A stretch of 64,000 nucleotides of DNA from Moesziomyces globuligerus (taxonomy: Eukaryota; Basidiomycota; Ustilaginomycetes; Ustilaginales; Ustilaginaceae), in the NCBI GenBank assembly GCA_030849465.1, contig JARVLF010000001.1, forward strand, positions 372,001-436,000, written 5' to 3'. Below the pieces are notes generated by a model, which was not told where the DNA came from, made no database searches, and was given only the letters and a program-made list of their open reading frames with translations. Made by a program: the position numbers and the translations under genes. This document shows, piece after piece, positions 39,492 through 49,321 of this stretch (the first letter of the stretch is position 1; each line of letters opens with the position of its first letter).

Positions 39492-41291
39492 CTAGCCAAA
39501 GTGGAAGCCAGGCGGAGGACGGGCGCCTCTCCTGCTGCCACCTGGGAAGCCTCCACCCATGCCGCTCATACCGCCTGGAAAGCCACCACCCATGCCTCCC
39601 ATGCCACCCATGCCACCCATACCGCCCATACCGCCCATCCCGCCCATGCCACCCATGCCGCCGCCGGCACCGAAGAGGTCAGCGAGGTTGATTTCGACGC
39701 CGCCAGGGCCGCCGAAGCCGCCCATGCCGCCGCCAAAGCCGGGCATGGCGTCGTGTTCGAGGTCGTCGGCGCCGGCGTCGTAGCGTCTGCGCTTGTTGTC
39801 GTCCGAGAGCACGTCGTAGGCCTCTGCGCAGAGCTTGAACTTCTCCTCGTCGCCGCCCTTGTCGGGATGGTGCTTGAGCGACTCCTTGCGGTAGGCCTTT
39901 TTGATCTCTGCGTCCGAGGCGTCCTTGGCGACCGAGAGGATCTTGTAGTAGTCCTTCTTCTTGCTGCGTTTGAGGTCGATCTCGGCGCTGCGGAGTTCGC
40001 GCTGGAGCTGCTCGACGTCGCGCCCGCCGCTGCCGACCGAGGCCTCTTCGAGCGCACGCTTAAAGTCGCGCACCGCGTCGTCGTATCTCTCGACGGCGAG
40101 GTAGGCGCGCGCGCGTGTGCGGAGCGCCTTGACGTAGCCCGAATCCAGCTCGAGCGCCGCATCGCAGTCGGCGATCGCCGCCTCGTGCTCGCCCGCCTTG
40201 GCATTGGCCGTGGCGCGGTTCGAGTAGAGGATCGCACGGAACCCCTGTGCGGGACCGTCGCGCGCCGCGTTTTCGTCCGCCACCTCCAACGCCTCGCTGA
40301 AGCGTTGCACCGCAGCCGCATGATCGCCCGCCTTGAAGGCGGCGTTGCCCTCCTCCTTCTTGGCCTCGAGACGGCGGCACTTTTTAAGCAGGTCGCGCGC
40401 GCCCGACTGTTCCGGGTCGGAGCGCAGCGCCGCCTGGCAGTGCGCCACCGCCTTGGCCGTATCGCCCTTGGCGAGGAGGATGCGTGCGCGGACGAGGAGC
40501 GCGTCGGGATTGCTGGCGTCGGCGCGCAGCGCATCGGCGATGACGCTGTTGGCATTGTCGAGCTGGTTCTTGTGCATGTGTACGGTGGCGCGCATGATGC
40601 GCCAGGCGAGCGGCACGTCGGCCTCGGCGAGCCCCGCATGCGCCTGCGCCTGATCGAGCGCAAACCCGGCTACGGACCAGTCGTTCTGAGCCGAGAGGCT
40701 GTCGTACGAGGCGAGGTGGTCGGCGACGCTCTCGGCCTGCTTGTGGAGCTGCGCGGCCTGCTTGCGCGTGGCGTCGTCGATCGTCGGCGCACCGACGACG
40801 GGCTTGAGCACCGAGATGGCGCCCGAGGGATTGCCGAGGTAGAGGTGGCAGCGCGCGAGGCGGACGAGCGTCTTGGGCTGGGCGACGCCGTCCGAAGACT
40901 GGCGCGCCTGGAGGTCCTTGGCGAGCTGGCAGTCGGCGAGCGCGGGCTTGTACATCTTGAGGCTCATCTTGGCCGCAGCGCGGTTGGTGAGGAAGGTGGC
41001 GTCGGTCGGATCGAGCTCGGCGGCGCGGGTGAAGGCGTCGATGGCCTTGGAGTAGTGCTTGCTGGAAAAGTGCGCGTTGCCCTGCGTCTTGAGCTCCTGC
41101 GCCTGTTGCTTGTCGTCTTCGGACGGCTCTGCTGGCGCTGCTGGTGCTGCCGCGGAGGCAGCAGCGGTGCTGGACGAGGCGGCACCGACGCCATTGGTGT
41201 TAGCATCGGCGTGTGACGAGGAGGCGTTGGCGGTCGGCATGCCGTTCATGCCGTTCTGAGTTGGCGACGAGGGCCGCGATGATGAGGCCAT
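39492..41291 (-). CDS. TPR-DnaJ co-chaperone (DNAJC7-like)
   Basis: A 599-residue single-exon protein from the first in-frame ATG (41291). An N-terminal Ser/Ala-rich part is followed by TPR units from about residue 60 ([20 protein letters not shown], then [19 protein letters not shown]), a second TPR set at about 360-440 ([32 protein letters not shown]), and a J domain at about 446-512 ([20 protein letters not shown]) with the HPD motif at 475-477. The tail is Gly/Met/Phe-rich with GGM repeats. This TPR-TPR-J architecture matches human DNAJC7/TPR2, which hands clients between Hsp70 and Hsp90. It probably acts in the cytosol. It is divergent from PUS1 across about 610 bp. Confidence 0.9.
   Translation of the reverse strand: MASSSRPSSPTQNGMNGMPTANASSSHADANTNGVGAASSSTAAASAAAPAAPAEPSEDDKQQAQELKTQGNAHFSSKHYSKAIDAFTRAAELDPTDATFLTNRAAAKMSLKMYKPALADCQLAKDLQARQSSDGVAQPKTLVRLARCHLYLGNPSGAISVLKPVVGAPTIDDATRKQAAQLHKQAESVADHLASYDSLSAQNDWSVAGFALDQAQAHAGLAEADVPLAWRIMRATVHMHKNQLDNANSVIADALRADASNPDALLVRARILLAKGDTAKAVAHCQAALRSDPEQSGARDLLKKCRRLEAKKEEGNAAFKAGDHAAAVQRFSEALEVADENAARDGPAQGFRAILYSNRATANAKAGEHEAAIADCDAALELDSGYVKALRTRARAYLAVERYDDAVRDFKRALEEASVGSGGRDVEQLQRELRSAEIDLKRSKKKDYYKILSVAKDASDAEIKKAYRKESLKHHPDKGGDEEKFKLCAEAYDVLSDDNKRRRYDAGADDLEHDAMPGFGGGMGGFGGPGGVEINLADLFGAGGGMGGMGGMGGMGGMGGMGGMGGMGGGFPGGMSGMGGGFPGGSRRGARPPPGFHFG
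39585..39665. repeat. Imperfect 9-bp repeats coding Gly-Gly-Met
   Basis: Repeated CCCATGCCA/CCCATACCG-type units code the GGM tail of the DnaJ protein. Confidence 0.8.
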
Positions 41292-41902
41292 CTTTGTTGT
41301 ATGAAGAGGGCGAGGGGGGAGGGGGGTCGTGTGATGGGAGTTGTGAAAGCGGTTGATCGCCGTCCAGAAGCACAGAAGCACCCAAAGCCGCCTTGCTTTG
41401 CTTCCGCTGCGGCTCACACTCACACTGGCCAGGTGCCTGCTTATCACGCGATCAAATTTGCAGCTTTCCGCTCGCTTCTTTCTTCCTGCATCGCCGATTC
41501 AATTCTCCGACACTTCCGCCCGATGGGCAGGAAGAAGGCTCCGGGCGAGATTCCGATTCACAGATTGACAGATTGAAATCGACACTTTTTTCAGCGCTTC
41601 GGCCTCTGTGCACCTTGAAGACGACCATCATCCTCGCTCGCTGCTGCTGCCAACTCGACTGCCTCTGCTCGCAGCCGTTGCTCGGTTCCGTCCCCACCAT
41701 ACATCTGCTCTGCGCAGCGCTGTGCCGAGCTGCAGCGCCCGTCTTCGCCCGCGCTCATCTGCACACCTCGGCGCGTCGCAGCGTCGCCTCGCCCCACTCG
41801 TGGTTCCTCGCGCTCGGCATCCTCCCAGGCCAGCGCATACCCATCCAGCGCACGCTGCTCGACTCGGATTCGCACCACGAGAAGCTCGCCAAACTCGCGA
41901 CC
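41292..41902. other. Divergent region with uORF and mitochondrial-leader-like frame
   Basis: Promoter region of the TPR-DnaJ gene and of PUS1. A short upstream reading frame of 17 codons starts at ATG 41523 and stops at 41576. The frame of PUS1 stays open back to 41393 without an ATG, and its last 60 codons look like a mitochondrial targeting sequence. Confidence 0.5.
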
Positions 41903-43657
41903 ATGACCGAGCGCCTCGAACAGCACGTCGCTGCTACCGCCGGTGCTGCTGCTATTTCAGCGCCGACGGAGAGTGCAGAGGCGTCTGCTGAGCATGGCAC
42001 CAACAAGCGACCGCTCGAGGACAGCTCCGCGGCCACCGAGGCTGCTGTCGGTGTAGCTGCGTCGGACGGCGCCGAGGCGAAGCGTACGCGCTTCGACAGC
42101 GCAGCGCAGGGCGGCAAGAAGAAGTGGGAGCGACGCGATCGTCGCGGTACGGGGCGCGCCGAGGAGCGCCACGCCGGCTCGGGCGGTGCGACGACGTCGG
42201 AAGCGTCGGGCTCTTCGGGGGATCGGTTGCCGAAGCGCAAGGTGGCGGTCAAGTTCGGCTACTGCGGCATCGGCTACTCTGGCTTGCAGATCAACCCGGG
42301 CGTCAAGACGATCGAGGGCGACATCTTTGATGCGTTTTGTGCGGCCGGTGCCGTCTCGACGGACAATGCGGTGAATCCGAACAAGGTCGGGCTGCAGCGT
42401 GCGGCGCGTACGGACCGCGGCGTCCACGCTGCCGGTAACCTCCTCTCGCTCAAACTCATCCTCCAACCCGAAGGCTTGAACGAGGGCGAGACGTTGGTGG
42501 ACAAGGTGAATGGATTGTTGCCCGAGTTTATTCGGATCTGGGGTGTGACGCGAGTGCAGAACGGGTTCAACGCAAGGCAGAGCTGCGACTCGCGCAGGTA
42601 CGAGTATCTGCTTCCGACCTACGTCTTCCTGCCGCCCAAACCGGGCTCGACGATGTACGAGATGCTCGTGCGTATGCGCGAGCACCGACTCGCTAAACTC
42701 CGAACCGACCATCCCGAAACGACCAACCATGTGACTGAACTGGACGGAGTGATCGATCATCCCTTCTGGCAAGTCCAGGGTACGACGCATGATTTTGCAG
42801 CCGATGTAGCGGCCAAGAAACGCTACCGCCTGCCGTCGAACGAGTTGGAACGCATCCGAAACATCTTTGGCAAGTTTGCGGGTTCGCACAACTTTCACAA
42901 CTTTACCGTCGGCAAGGACTTCCGCGATCGTTCGTGCCAACGCTTCATGAAGAGCCTCACCATCTCGGAGCCCAAGCTGATCGGAGAGACCGAATGGTTG
43001 AGCATCAAGTTGCATGGACAGAGCTTCATGCTTCACCAGATTCGAAAGATGGTTGGTCTGTTGGTGCTCGTTGCGCGTAGTGGAGCTGCTGTTGGATTGG
43101 TAGACGAATGCTTTGGTCCGGCTAGAGTCCACATCCCCAAAGCGCCTGGTTTGGGTTTGTTGCTCGAACAACCCATCTTTGACGCGTACAACGTCAGGAT
43201 CCGCAACTCGAACGACAAGATCCATCGCCTCATCAACAAGAAATCCAAACCCCAAACCTCCAACCAGGATGACCAGGCGATTCAGGTGGATAAGAACAAT
43301 CAGGATCAGGCGGGAGCTGCATCTTCGTTGGCCGACGAGCTTCGAGAATCAGTCAGCTACGCAGAACACGCTTCGGCCATGGAGGCGTTCAAGCAGGCCT
43401 GGATCTACGATCGCATCACCGCCACCGAAACCGACACGGCCGAATTCGCCAAATGGCTCAACTACCTCGACGTCTTCCAGGGCCCCGACTTTGAGTACCT
43501 CAATCCTGCCGGCACCATCCCCCCCTCCGCCATCGTCAAGGTAGGCGAATTCCACCGCGACGCCCACAAACACAAAACCAAGCACGACGACGACGACGAC
43601 GAGGACAAAGAGGCTTACGCTATGAAGGGCAACCAGTTGGACGAGTACGAAGGATAA
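41903..43657 (+). CDS. PUS1: tRNA pseudouridine synthase PUS1
   Basis: A 584-residue single-exon TruA-family enzyme from the first in-frame ATG. It would isomerise uridines in tRNAs (positions such as 27, 28, 34 and 36 in yeast) and in some other RNAs. After a Lys/Arg/Ser-rich nuclear-type N-terminus (about 1-110) comes VAVKFGYCGIGYSGLQINPG and the catalytic loop RAARTDRGVHAAGN with Asp171. Other markers are the substrate-site SRRYEYLLPTYVF, GSHNFHNFTVGKDFRDRSC, and FMLHQIRKMVGLLVLVARSG. A C-terminal extension after about 430 is Gln/Asp/Lys-rich. The long open frame upstream might allow a mitochondrial form by non-AUG initiation. Confidence 0.93.
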   Translation: MTERLEQHVAATAGAAAISAPTESAEASAEHGTNKRPLEDSSAATEAAVGVAASDGAEAKRTRFDSAAQGGKKKWERRDRRGTGRAEERHAGSGGATTSEASGSSGDRLPKRKVAVKFGYCGIGYSGLQINPGVKTIEGDIFDAFCAAGAVSTDNAVNPNKVGLQRAARTDRGVHAAGNLLSLKLILQPEGLNEGETLVDKVNGLLPEFIRIWGVTRVQNGFNARQSCDSRRYEYLLPTYVFLPPKPGSTMYEMLVRMREHRLAKLRTDHPETTNHVTELDGVIDHPFWQVQGTTHDFAADVAAKKRYRLPSNELERIRNIFGKFAGSHNFHNFTVGKDFRDRSCQRFMKSLTISEPKLIGETEWLSIKLHGQSFMLHQIRKMVGLLVLVARSGAAVGLVDECFGPARVHIPKAPGLGLLLEQPIFDAYNVRIRNSNDKIHRLINKKSKPQTSNQDDQAIQVDKNNQDQAGAASSLADELRESVSYAEHASAMEAFKQAWIYDRITATETDTAEFAKWLNYLDVFQGPDFEYLNPAGTIPPSAIVKVGEFHRDAHKHKTKHDDDDDEDKEAYAMKGNQLDEYEG

Positions 43658-44068
43658 TCTCTCCTCCCCCCCCCTCCTTCCTCCAGCCCGACCTCTTGCA
43701 CCCTCCTCAACCCCTTACCCAAACCTCATCGTTGGCCCCGTCACTCCATCACATCCTTCTTCAATATCAGCCCAATCTACCAACATCCACACTGCATAGC
43801 CCCTTGTCCCATCACCCTGTCTCACCCCGTCACCCTGTCTCTTTCGTGTTCACTTTGTGTTCACTTTGTGGTCACTTTGTGGTCACTTTGTGGTCACTCG
43901 AGCTGCAAGACTGAACAACCTTGCTTGATCACCAAGACATGCGAAAGAGAAAAACGATGCTGAGCGACACCAAATGCAATCCACAACGCAACATTTCAAG
44001 CTGAGAACCCAACACGATCCGAGCGCAATCGTGAAATCCGCAGTCGCCATGGCAGCGAGAGCGGGCCA
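43658..44068. other. Convergent intergenic region
   Basis: 3' ends of PUS1 and the Cdc4-like gene, including an 11-bp minisatellite. Nothing else seen. Confidence 0.5.
43848..43899. repeat. 11-bp minisatellite, about 4.5 copies
   Basis: TCACTTTGTGG/TCACTTTGTGT repeats with an exact 11-bp period (C at 43851, 43862, 43873, 43884 and 43895) between two convergent genes. Confidence 0.9.
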
Positions 44069-47000
44069 TCACATCTCGTCGGCGGCGGGACGGAAGGTGA
44101 TGACGTCCATGCACGTCTTTTCGCCGCGCTTGCAGAGGACCACGACCTTGTCGTCGCGGTAGCTCACCTTCCACACCTGCTCGCACGGCTCGCAGATCTC
44201 GCGGATGAACTTGCCCGTGCCAAAGTCCCACAGCTTGACCCGGCCGTCGTTGCCGCCCGTGATGATGTAGCGCTCGTCAAACTGCAGACACGTCACCGAG
44301 CTGTCGTGCGCGCAGAGCCGGTGCAGACACTCGTACGTGGTGAGGCTAAACACGATCACCCGCCCGTCCGAGCCGCCCGTGACCAGCGTGTTGTCCAGCA
44401 GCTGCAGCTGCCCCACCAGCGACGTATGGCCCTGGAAGAGCGCGAGGCAGTCGCCCGTCACCGCCGACCACACGCGCACCGTCGAGTCGAGCGAGCCCGT
44501 CGCCACGCGCTTGCCGTCAAACGCCACCGCGTAGATGTAGTGGATGTGGCCGCGCAGCACGTGCTGGCACGCACCCGTGTCCAGGTTCCAGATGCGACAC
44601 GTGCCGTCGTAGCTGCCCGAGGCCACCTGGTTGCCCGCCACCTCGATGCATCGCACAGAGTGCTGATGGCCCGCCAGCAGATGCACCAGCGTGCCCGTCT
44701 CGACGTTCCACACGCGCAGCGTAGAGTCGCGCGAGCCGGACACGGCGATCGGCTTGCCGTCGAGCACCTTGAGGCATCGCACCGTCGACGTGTGGCCGCG
44801 CAGCACGTGCTTGCACTCGCCCGTGCGCAGGTCCCAGACGCGCACGTCGCGGTCACATCCGCCGCTGACAACCACCGCGTCTTCGTTGCCGTAGCCAAGC
44901 ACGCTTCCGCACGGATTGCCCATGCCTAGCGCATTGCCAGCAGCCTGCGCAGTGCTAGCCGAGGCGGTGCGCGTGCGGTTCGGAGTCTTGCCAGCTCCCG
45001 AGCCGGGCACCGACTCGCTGTTGCGACGGATCTCCTCGGCGAGCTCGGCGGGGATCTGGCCGGTGCCGTCGGCCATGACGGCGTCTCGGATGGCGCCTGC
45101 TTCAGCCTCTGCGACGGCCCGGGCATTTTCTCGCTCCGATCGAGCTCGGGAAGAAGATCGAAGCTCGCGGTGCACAAACGAGGGGCCCTCGGAACGGACC
45201 GAGATGTCGGCATCCGAGTCGCCAGCGGCCGAGCCGTCTCCCTCCAACTGCAGGTGCTGCAGACGAGAAGCGTCGCTCGACACGGCTGACGATGCTGCGG
45301 TAGGGTCTTGGGCAGAGGCAGCCGCTCGCCTCGCACTCTGCTGGCGTCGAAGAGCACGGCGCGCCTTGTGGAACCACTCGAGCGTCTCGCCGTGGCCATA
45401 GGTCTGTCGAGCCTTGCCGGATGCGGGCGTGCTGGCGGTGGAGGATGGCATTCTGCGACTGCCAAAGACGTCTGCCTCGTCGGGCAGCTCGAGGGAGGAG
45501 GCAGGCGGCGAGAGGAGAGCGTCTGCGGCGTCGGGGCGTGGATCGTGGTGCACGAGGCGGAGATCGCCGTCGGCGGCAGCTTGGTATGGCTTGCCACCGC
45601 TGCCGTCCTCGGGATCGGTGACGACCATCTTGCCCTTGCCGCTACTGGAGGATGCGTTGGCGTCGGAGTCGGCACGCTTGCTGGCCTTGCTCGAACGGCT
45701 GATGAGGGTGAGGCACCATACGCCCGCGTCGTGGCCGAGCAGGGTGTGCACGTAGAGACCGGTCTCGGCGCTAAAGACATGGATCTTGGAGTTGGCCATG
45801 CCGACGACGATCCACTCGCTATCGATGGCGAGGCTGGTGACGACGTGGCCGGCGTCGGCCGAGACATGCTGGGTCTGAAGTCGGCCGCCCTTGCGCCAGT
45901 TGGACTCGGTGAGGTAGGCCATCTTGAAGTGGGTTCGATAGCTGAAGGGGACCTTGGCGGAGCGATGGCGGTGTGCATGGACGGCGCTCGGAGAGGCGAG
46001 CGGGAGTCGCGAGGTGCCGGCGACGGCGGAGCGTTCTTGGACGGGGGAGCGAGAAGATGACGACGAGGACGTGTTGAGGCCGAGACCGGTGGGCGGTGCC
46101 GGCTCGTCTTCATCGACAGCGCTGGAGCCTCTGCGCGACCTCCTCGTGTCCGAGACACTGCGGAGGTTGCGACTGCGTTGGGATGACCCGCTGGAAGCAC
46201 TCTCGCTACCAGCGCTGCCGCCGGCGCGGTGCAGGTTGGAGCGACGGGAATCGCGAGGACCAGGGACGAGCGAGCTCGTGCTTGGGCCGGCTCGGGAAGG
46301 AGAGGAAGCGGATGCCGATGCTGACGCAGAGAAGCGACCTGTGGGGGAATCGTGGTGAGGTAGGGACGCGAGGAGGGGTGCGTTGGGCGCCTGACCGATG
46401 GGATGCGCCTCGGCGGTGTCGTCCGCCTGCACGGAGGCCGACGCGGTGAGGTCATCGCCGTCGTCCATGTCCATAGCCTCGTCGGAATCATGAGCCGTGG
46501 GGGCAGCATGTGCAGGGATGCTGGATGAGGGTTGGACAGCTGTGATCTGGGTGCCGCGGGGCTGGTTGGGAGTCGTGAAGGCGGCGGCTGAGGTTGGATG
46601 CTGCCAGCCTTGAAGTCGGTCGAGTAGGCCGGATGGGGAGCGGTAGGCGGCGCTGATGGCGTGAGAGGTGGTGGGCTGAGGAGAGAGGATGGGTCGTGCG
46701 GCATGTGGAGTGGTGGCGGCAGCAGCTGCGTGGGAAGGGCCAGCACTGAGCCAGCCGAGGTGAGCCGAGGAGGCGGAGGGCGCGGGCGCTTCGATGGAGG
46801 GCGTCGCAAAGACATTGGAAGCGGACGGAGCGGCGGCCGAGGCGACGGCAGGGGCAGCAGCGGACTCGACGAGGCGGTCGTCAGCAGAGATGGGGTCGTC
46901 GCCGTAGCGTGCGCGGCTCTCCTCTTCGACGATCTCCTCGAGCTGGGAGTAGAAGGCGAGATCCGCTTCGGACATGGACTCGTTGAGCGAGCCGTGAACG

Positions 47001-47255
47001 CCATCCTGCTTGCTGAGGAAGAGGTCGTGTAGGGTGCGGAGCTCGTGGAGAGCGTTGGAGGGATCGAGACCGCGGTCGCGGTAGCGCTGGTAGAGGGAGG
47101 CGAGGACGGCAGCATCGTCGTCGTGATGCGAGAGGTCGTCTGCGTCTTCGTCACGGTCAAGCCAGGTGGTGGGATTGAGTCGTGGGGTGGCGATGGGAAG
47201 GAGAGATGGGGTGGCAGCGACGGAACGCATGAGGCTGTCGTCGAGCGAGCGGATA

Positions 47256-47292
<37 letters not shown>

Positions 47293-47821
47293 GGACGGCG
47301 GGGACGGCGTTGCTGCTGCCGCGTCTGCGATACTTGTGCTTGAGACACATGACCTTCCAGGTGTGCTCGTCGTTGACGAGGCTCCTCCAGAAGCGGCTGA
47401 CGCAGCTCGCGCGTGCGAGCGTCTTTGGGTCATCGATGAAGCTGAGGATGTTGAGGCTGACTTCGATGGGAAGGGCAGAGAGGAAGTCTACCTTGAGCCT
47501 GGGATGGATTACGGAGGAGAGGTGTGCGAGTTCGCGAACGCTGAAGAGATCGGTGAGCTCCGAGATGAGCCTGTAGCGTGCGGCCTGGGTGTACTGGGGC
47601 AGGACGAGGGAGAGATGCTTGAGGAGCTGGGAGGGGTCGTGTGGATCGACGGCGAGCGGGTGGGGAGAGGTGACGCCGTTGACCGAAGAAGCGGCGGCGG
47701 CGGCAGCGGCGGCGGCGGCGGCGGCATTGTTGGCGAGGCGTATGGAGGTGTGGAGGTCGGGCTGGGGAGAGGGAGCGGGTGTTGGCGGGCTGATGGCGCT
47801 ATGGCGCGGCGACATGCTCAT
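44069..47821 (-). CDS. CDC4: F-box/WD40 ubiquitin ligase substrate receptor (Cdc4/Fbw7-like)
   Basis: A 1250-residue single-exon protein. The N-terminus has a polyalanine run (about 33-44). A possible dimerisation helix (about 78-104, RLISELTDLFSVRELAHL) precedes the F-box (112-158: FLSALPIEVSLNILSFIDD, CVSRFWRSLVNDEHTWKVM). A disordered Ser/Pro/Ala region of nearly 500 residues follows. The WD40 propeller starts at about 640-720 (VVTSLAIDSEWIVVGMANSK) and is interrupted by an Arg/Ser/Ala-rich insertion of about 250 residues. It continues with further blades, among them VSGSRDSTLRVWNVETG, ASGSYDGTCRIWNLDTG, ATGSLDSTVRVWSAVTG and ITGGNDGRVKLWDFGTG. Blade order and conserved Arg positions match Cdc4/Fbw7, which bind phosphorylated degrons such as cyclins and CDK inhibitors for SCF-mediated destruction. 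A Pop1/Pop2-type assignment is also possible. Confidence 0.9.
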
Positions 47822-48213
47822 GGTGGACCAGCACGCGCAGGCACGCGCACGAGTGGCAGATGGCGAGCGAGAGGCAGGGATGCGCTTGCTGGCGGATGAG
47901 GCGACGCGTGATCACGAACGGCGCATGCGGGCGATCTCGTATGAGGTTGCGGAGCTGCAGGTGATCGATATGCGATAGGCAAGGATGCGGGACGAACGAG
48001 AACGAGAGCTGAATCCGATGGGATCGAGTCGACGAGCGGAGCTGAGCTGCTTCTGGTTCTGCTCCTGGTTCTGGTCGATGGCAAAGGCGAGCTCGAGGTG
48101 CAGCCCGAGCCATCATCACGGCAGAGCCGAGGCTGGCGAGCGTGGCCATCGGAGCTTCCGCCTGGGCGCGCTGAGGCGCGTGAACTTGGGCGAGCGAGCC
48201 GACGAGCATACCG

Positions 48214-48266
<53 letters not shown>

Positions 48267-49321
48267 TCTGGCTGAAATTCGAAACCCAAATTTCCCACTG
48301 CACACGCACACGCACGCCCACGCGCCTCGCTGTCGACTGTGCAGTTGCGTGACTGTAGCGCCCGAGTCGAGAGGGTCGGAATCGACCGGTGTGGAGTGCT
48401 GTGCTCGGCGCGCGTCTGAGCGGCGACTCTGCGCGATGGAAGAGCGAGTGTCACAGCATCATGATTGCAGCCGTTTGGCTCAGCCTCACCCTCAGCCTTG
48501 GGCAGGCACATCCGACGACGACGACGACGACGCGGACGACGCGGCAAGAATGTGATCGGCAAGGCCGAGCCCCGGCTACAGTAGCTGCACCAACCGTCAG
48601 CGAGCCGACGCCCTCGGCCCATTTGGCTAGCGAGCGACACCGCCCGCTTGACTCGGGCTTGACCAAAGCCAAGGGCCATTTTGCGGCTTCATTTTCTTGG
48701 TTTTATTTTTGTGCGCCAATTCAGACAGACACCTGTTGCAACCGCCGACCTCTTCGGCAGCGTTCCGAGGCTGTCACACGAAGAACACTCGGTCGGATAT
48801 CCGCATCGGAGCATCCGCTTCGGACCATCCGCGATGCGCCAGTGGCTGCGAAAGGCAAAGCAAGAGAGAGCGGCGGTGCGGCAGTCGTGTGGCTCGGCTG
48901 ACCATGCAAGTCGTGAACTGCGCGTCGCCGCTCGGCTCTTCCGCCAGCTCGGGCCCCGCAAAGATCTCACACGACGCACCACACTTCATCGGGCTCCGCC
49001 GTCATTTTCGGCGTCAACTTCCGGAGGGCCCACGAATCGTGAATGCGACTTCGCTTAGGCCGGCCTGGCCGAGCCGGACTTTCCTCCACAATGTGAATTC
49101 CCAGGCGAAGAACCAGTACCGAATGCGCCTCTTGCATGCCATCACCATCAGCATCACCATCCCCACCGCCTTGCTCGTCTGTGCTCTCGGAAAGGAGGGA
49201 ACTACTCCCGATCACACGCATCCGGAACTTTCCCAGATGACCTTGAATCACTCGTCGTCGGCGCACACGCTCGGAGCCAGCAGCGCTTCCACCTAGTTCG
49301 CCTCGCTTATCCTCAGCACGC
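47822..49321. other. 1.5-kb divergent region with triplet repeat
   Basis: Promoters of the Cdc4-like gene (leftwards) and a Zn2Cys6 regulator (rightwards). Contains (CTG)16 at 48215-48262 and a GACGACGAC run near 48520. Open frames here derive from the triplet repeat and show no domain. Confidence 0.5.
48215..48262. repeat. (CTG)16 microsatellite
   Basis: Sixteen perfect CTG units (48 bp) in non-coding DNA about 400 bp upstream of the Cdc4-like start. Confidence 0.95.

Noticed and set aside
44926..47433. 835-codon open frame in another minus-strand frame of the Cdc4-like gene
   Set aside because: Pro/Ser/Arg-rich and featureless, overlapping the clear F-box/WD40 frame.
47799..48321. Frames with polyserine or polyalanine upstream of the Cdc4-like gene
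   Set aside because: They are translations of the (CTG)16 repeat in different frames without supporting sequence on either side.
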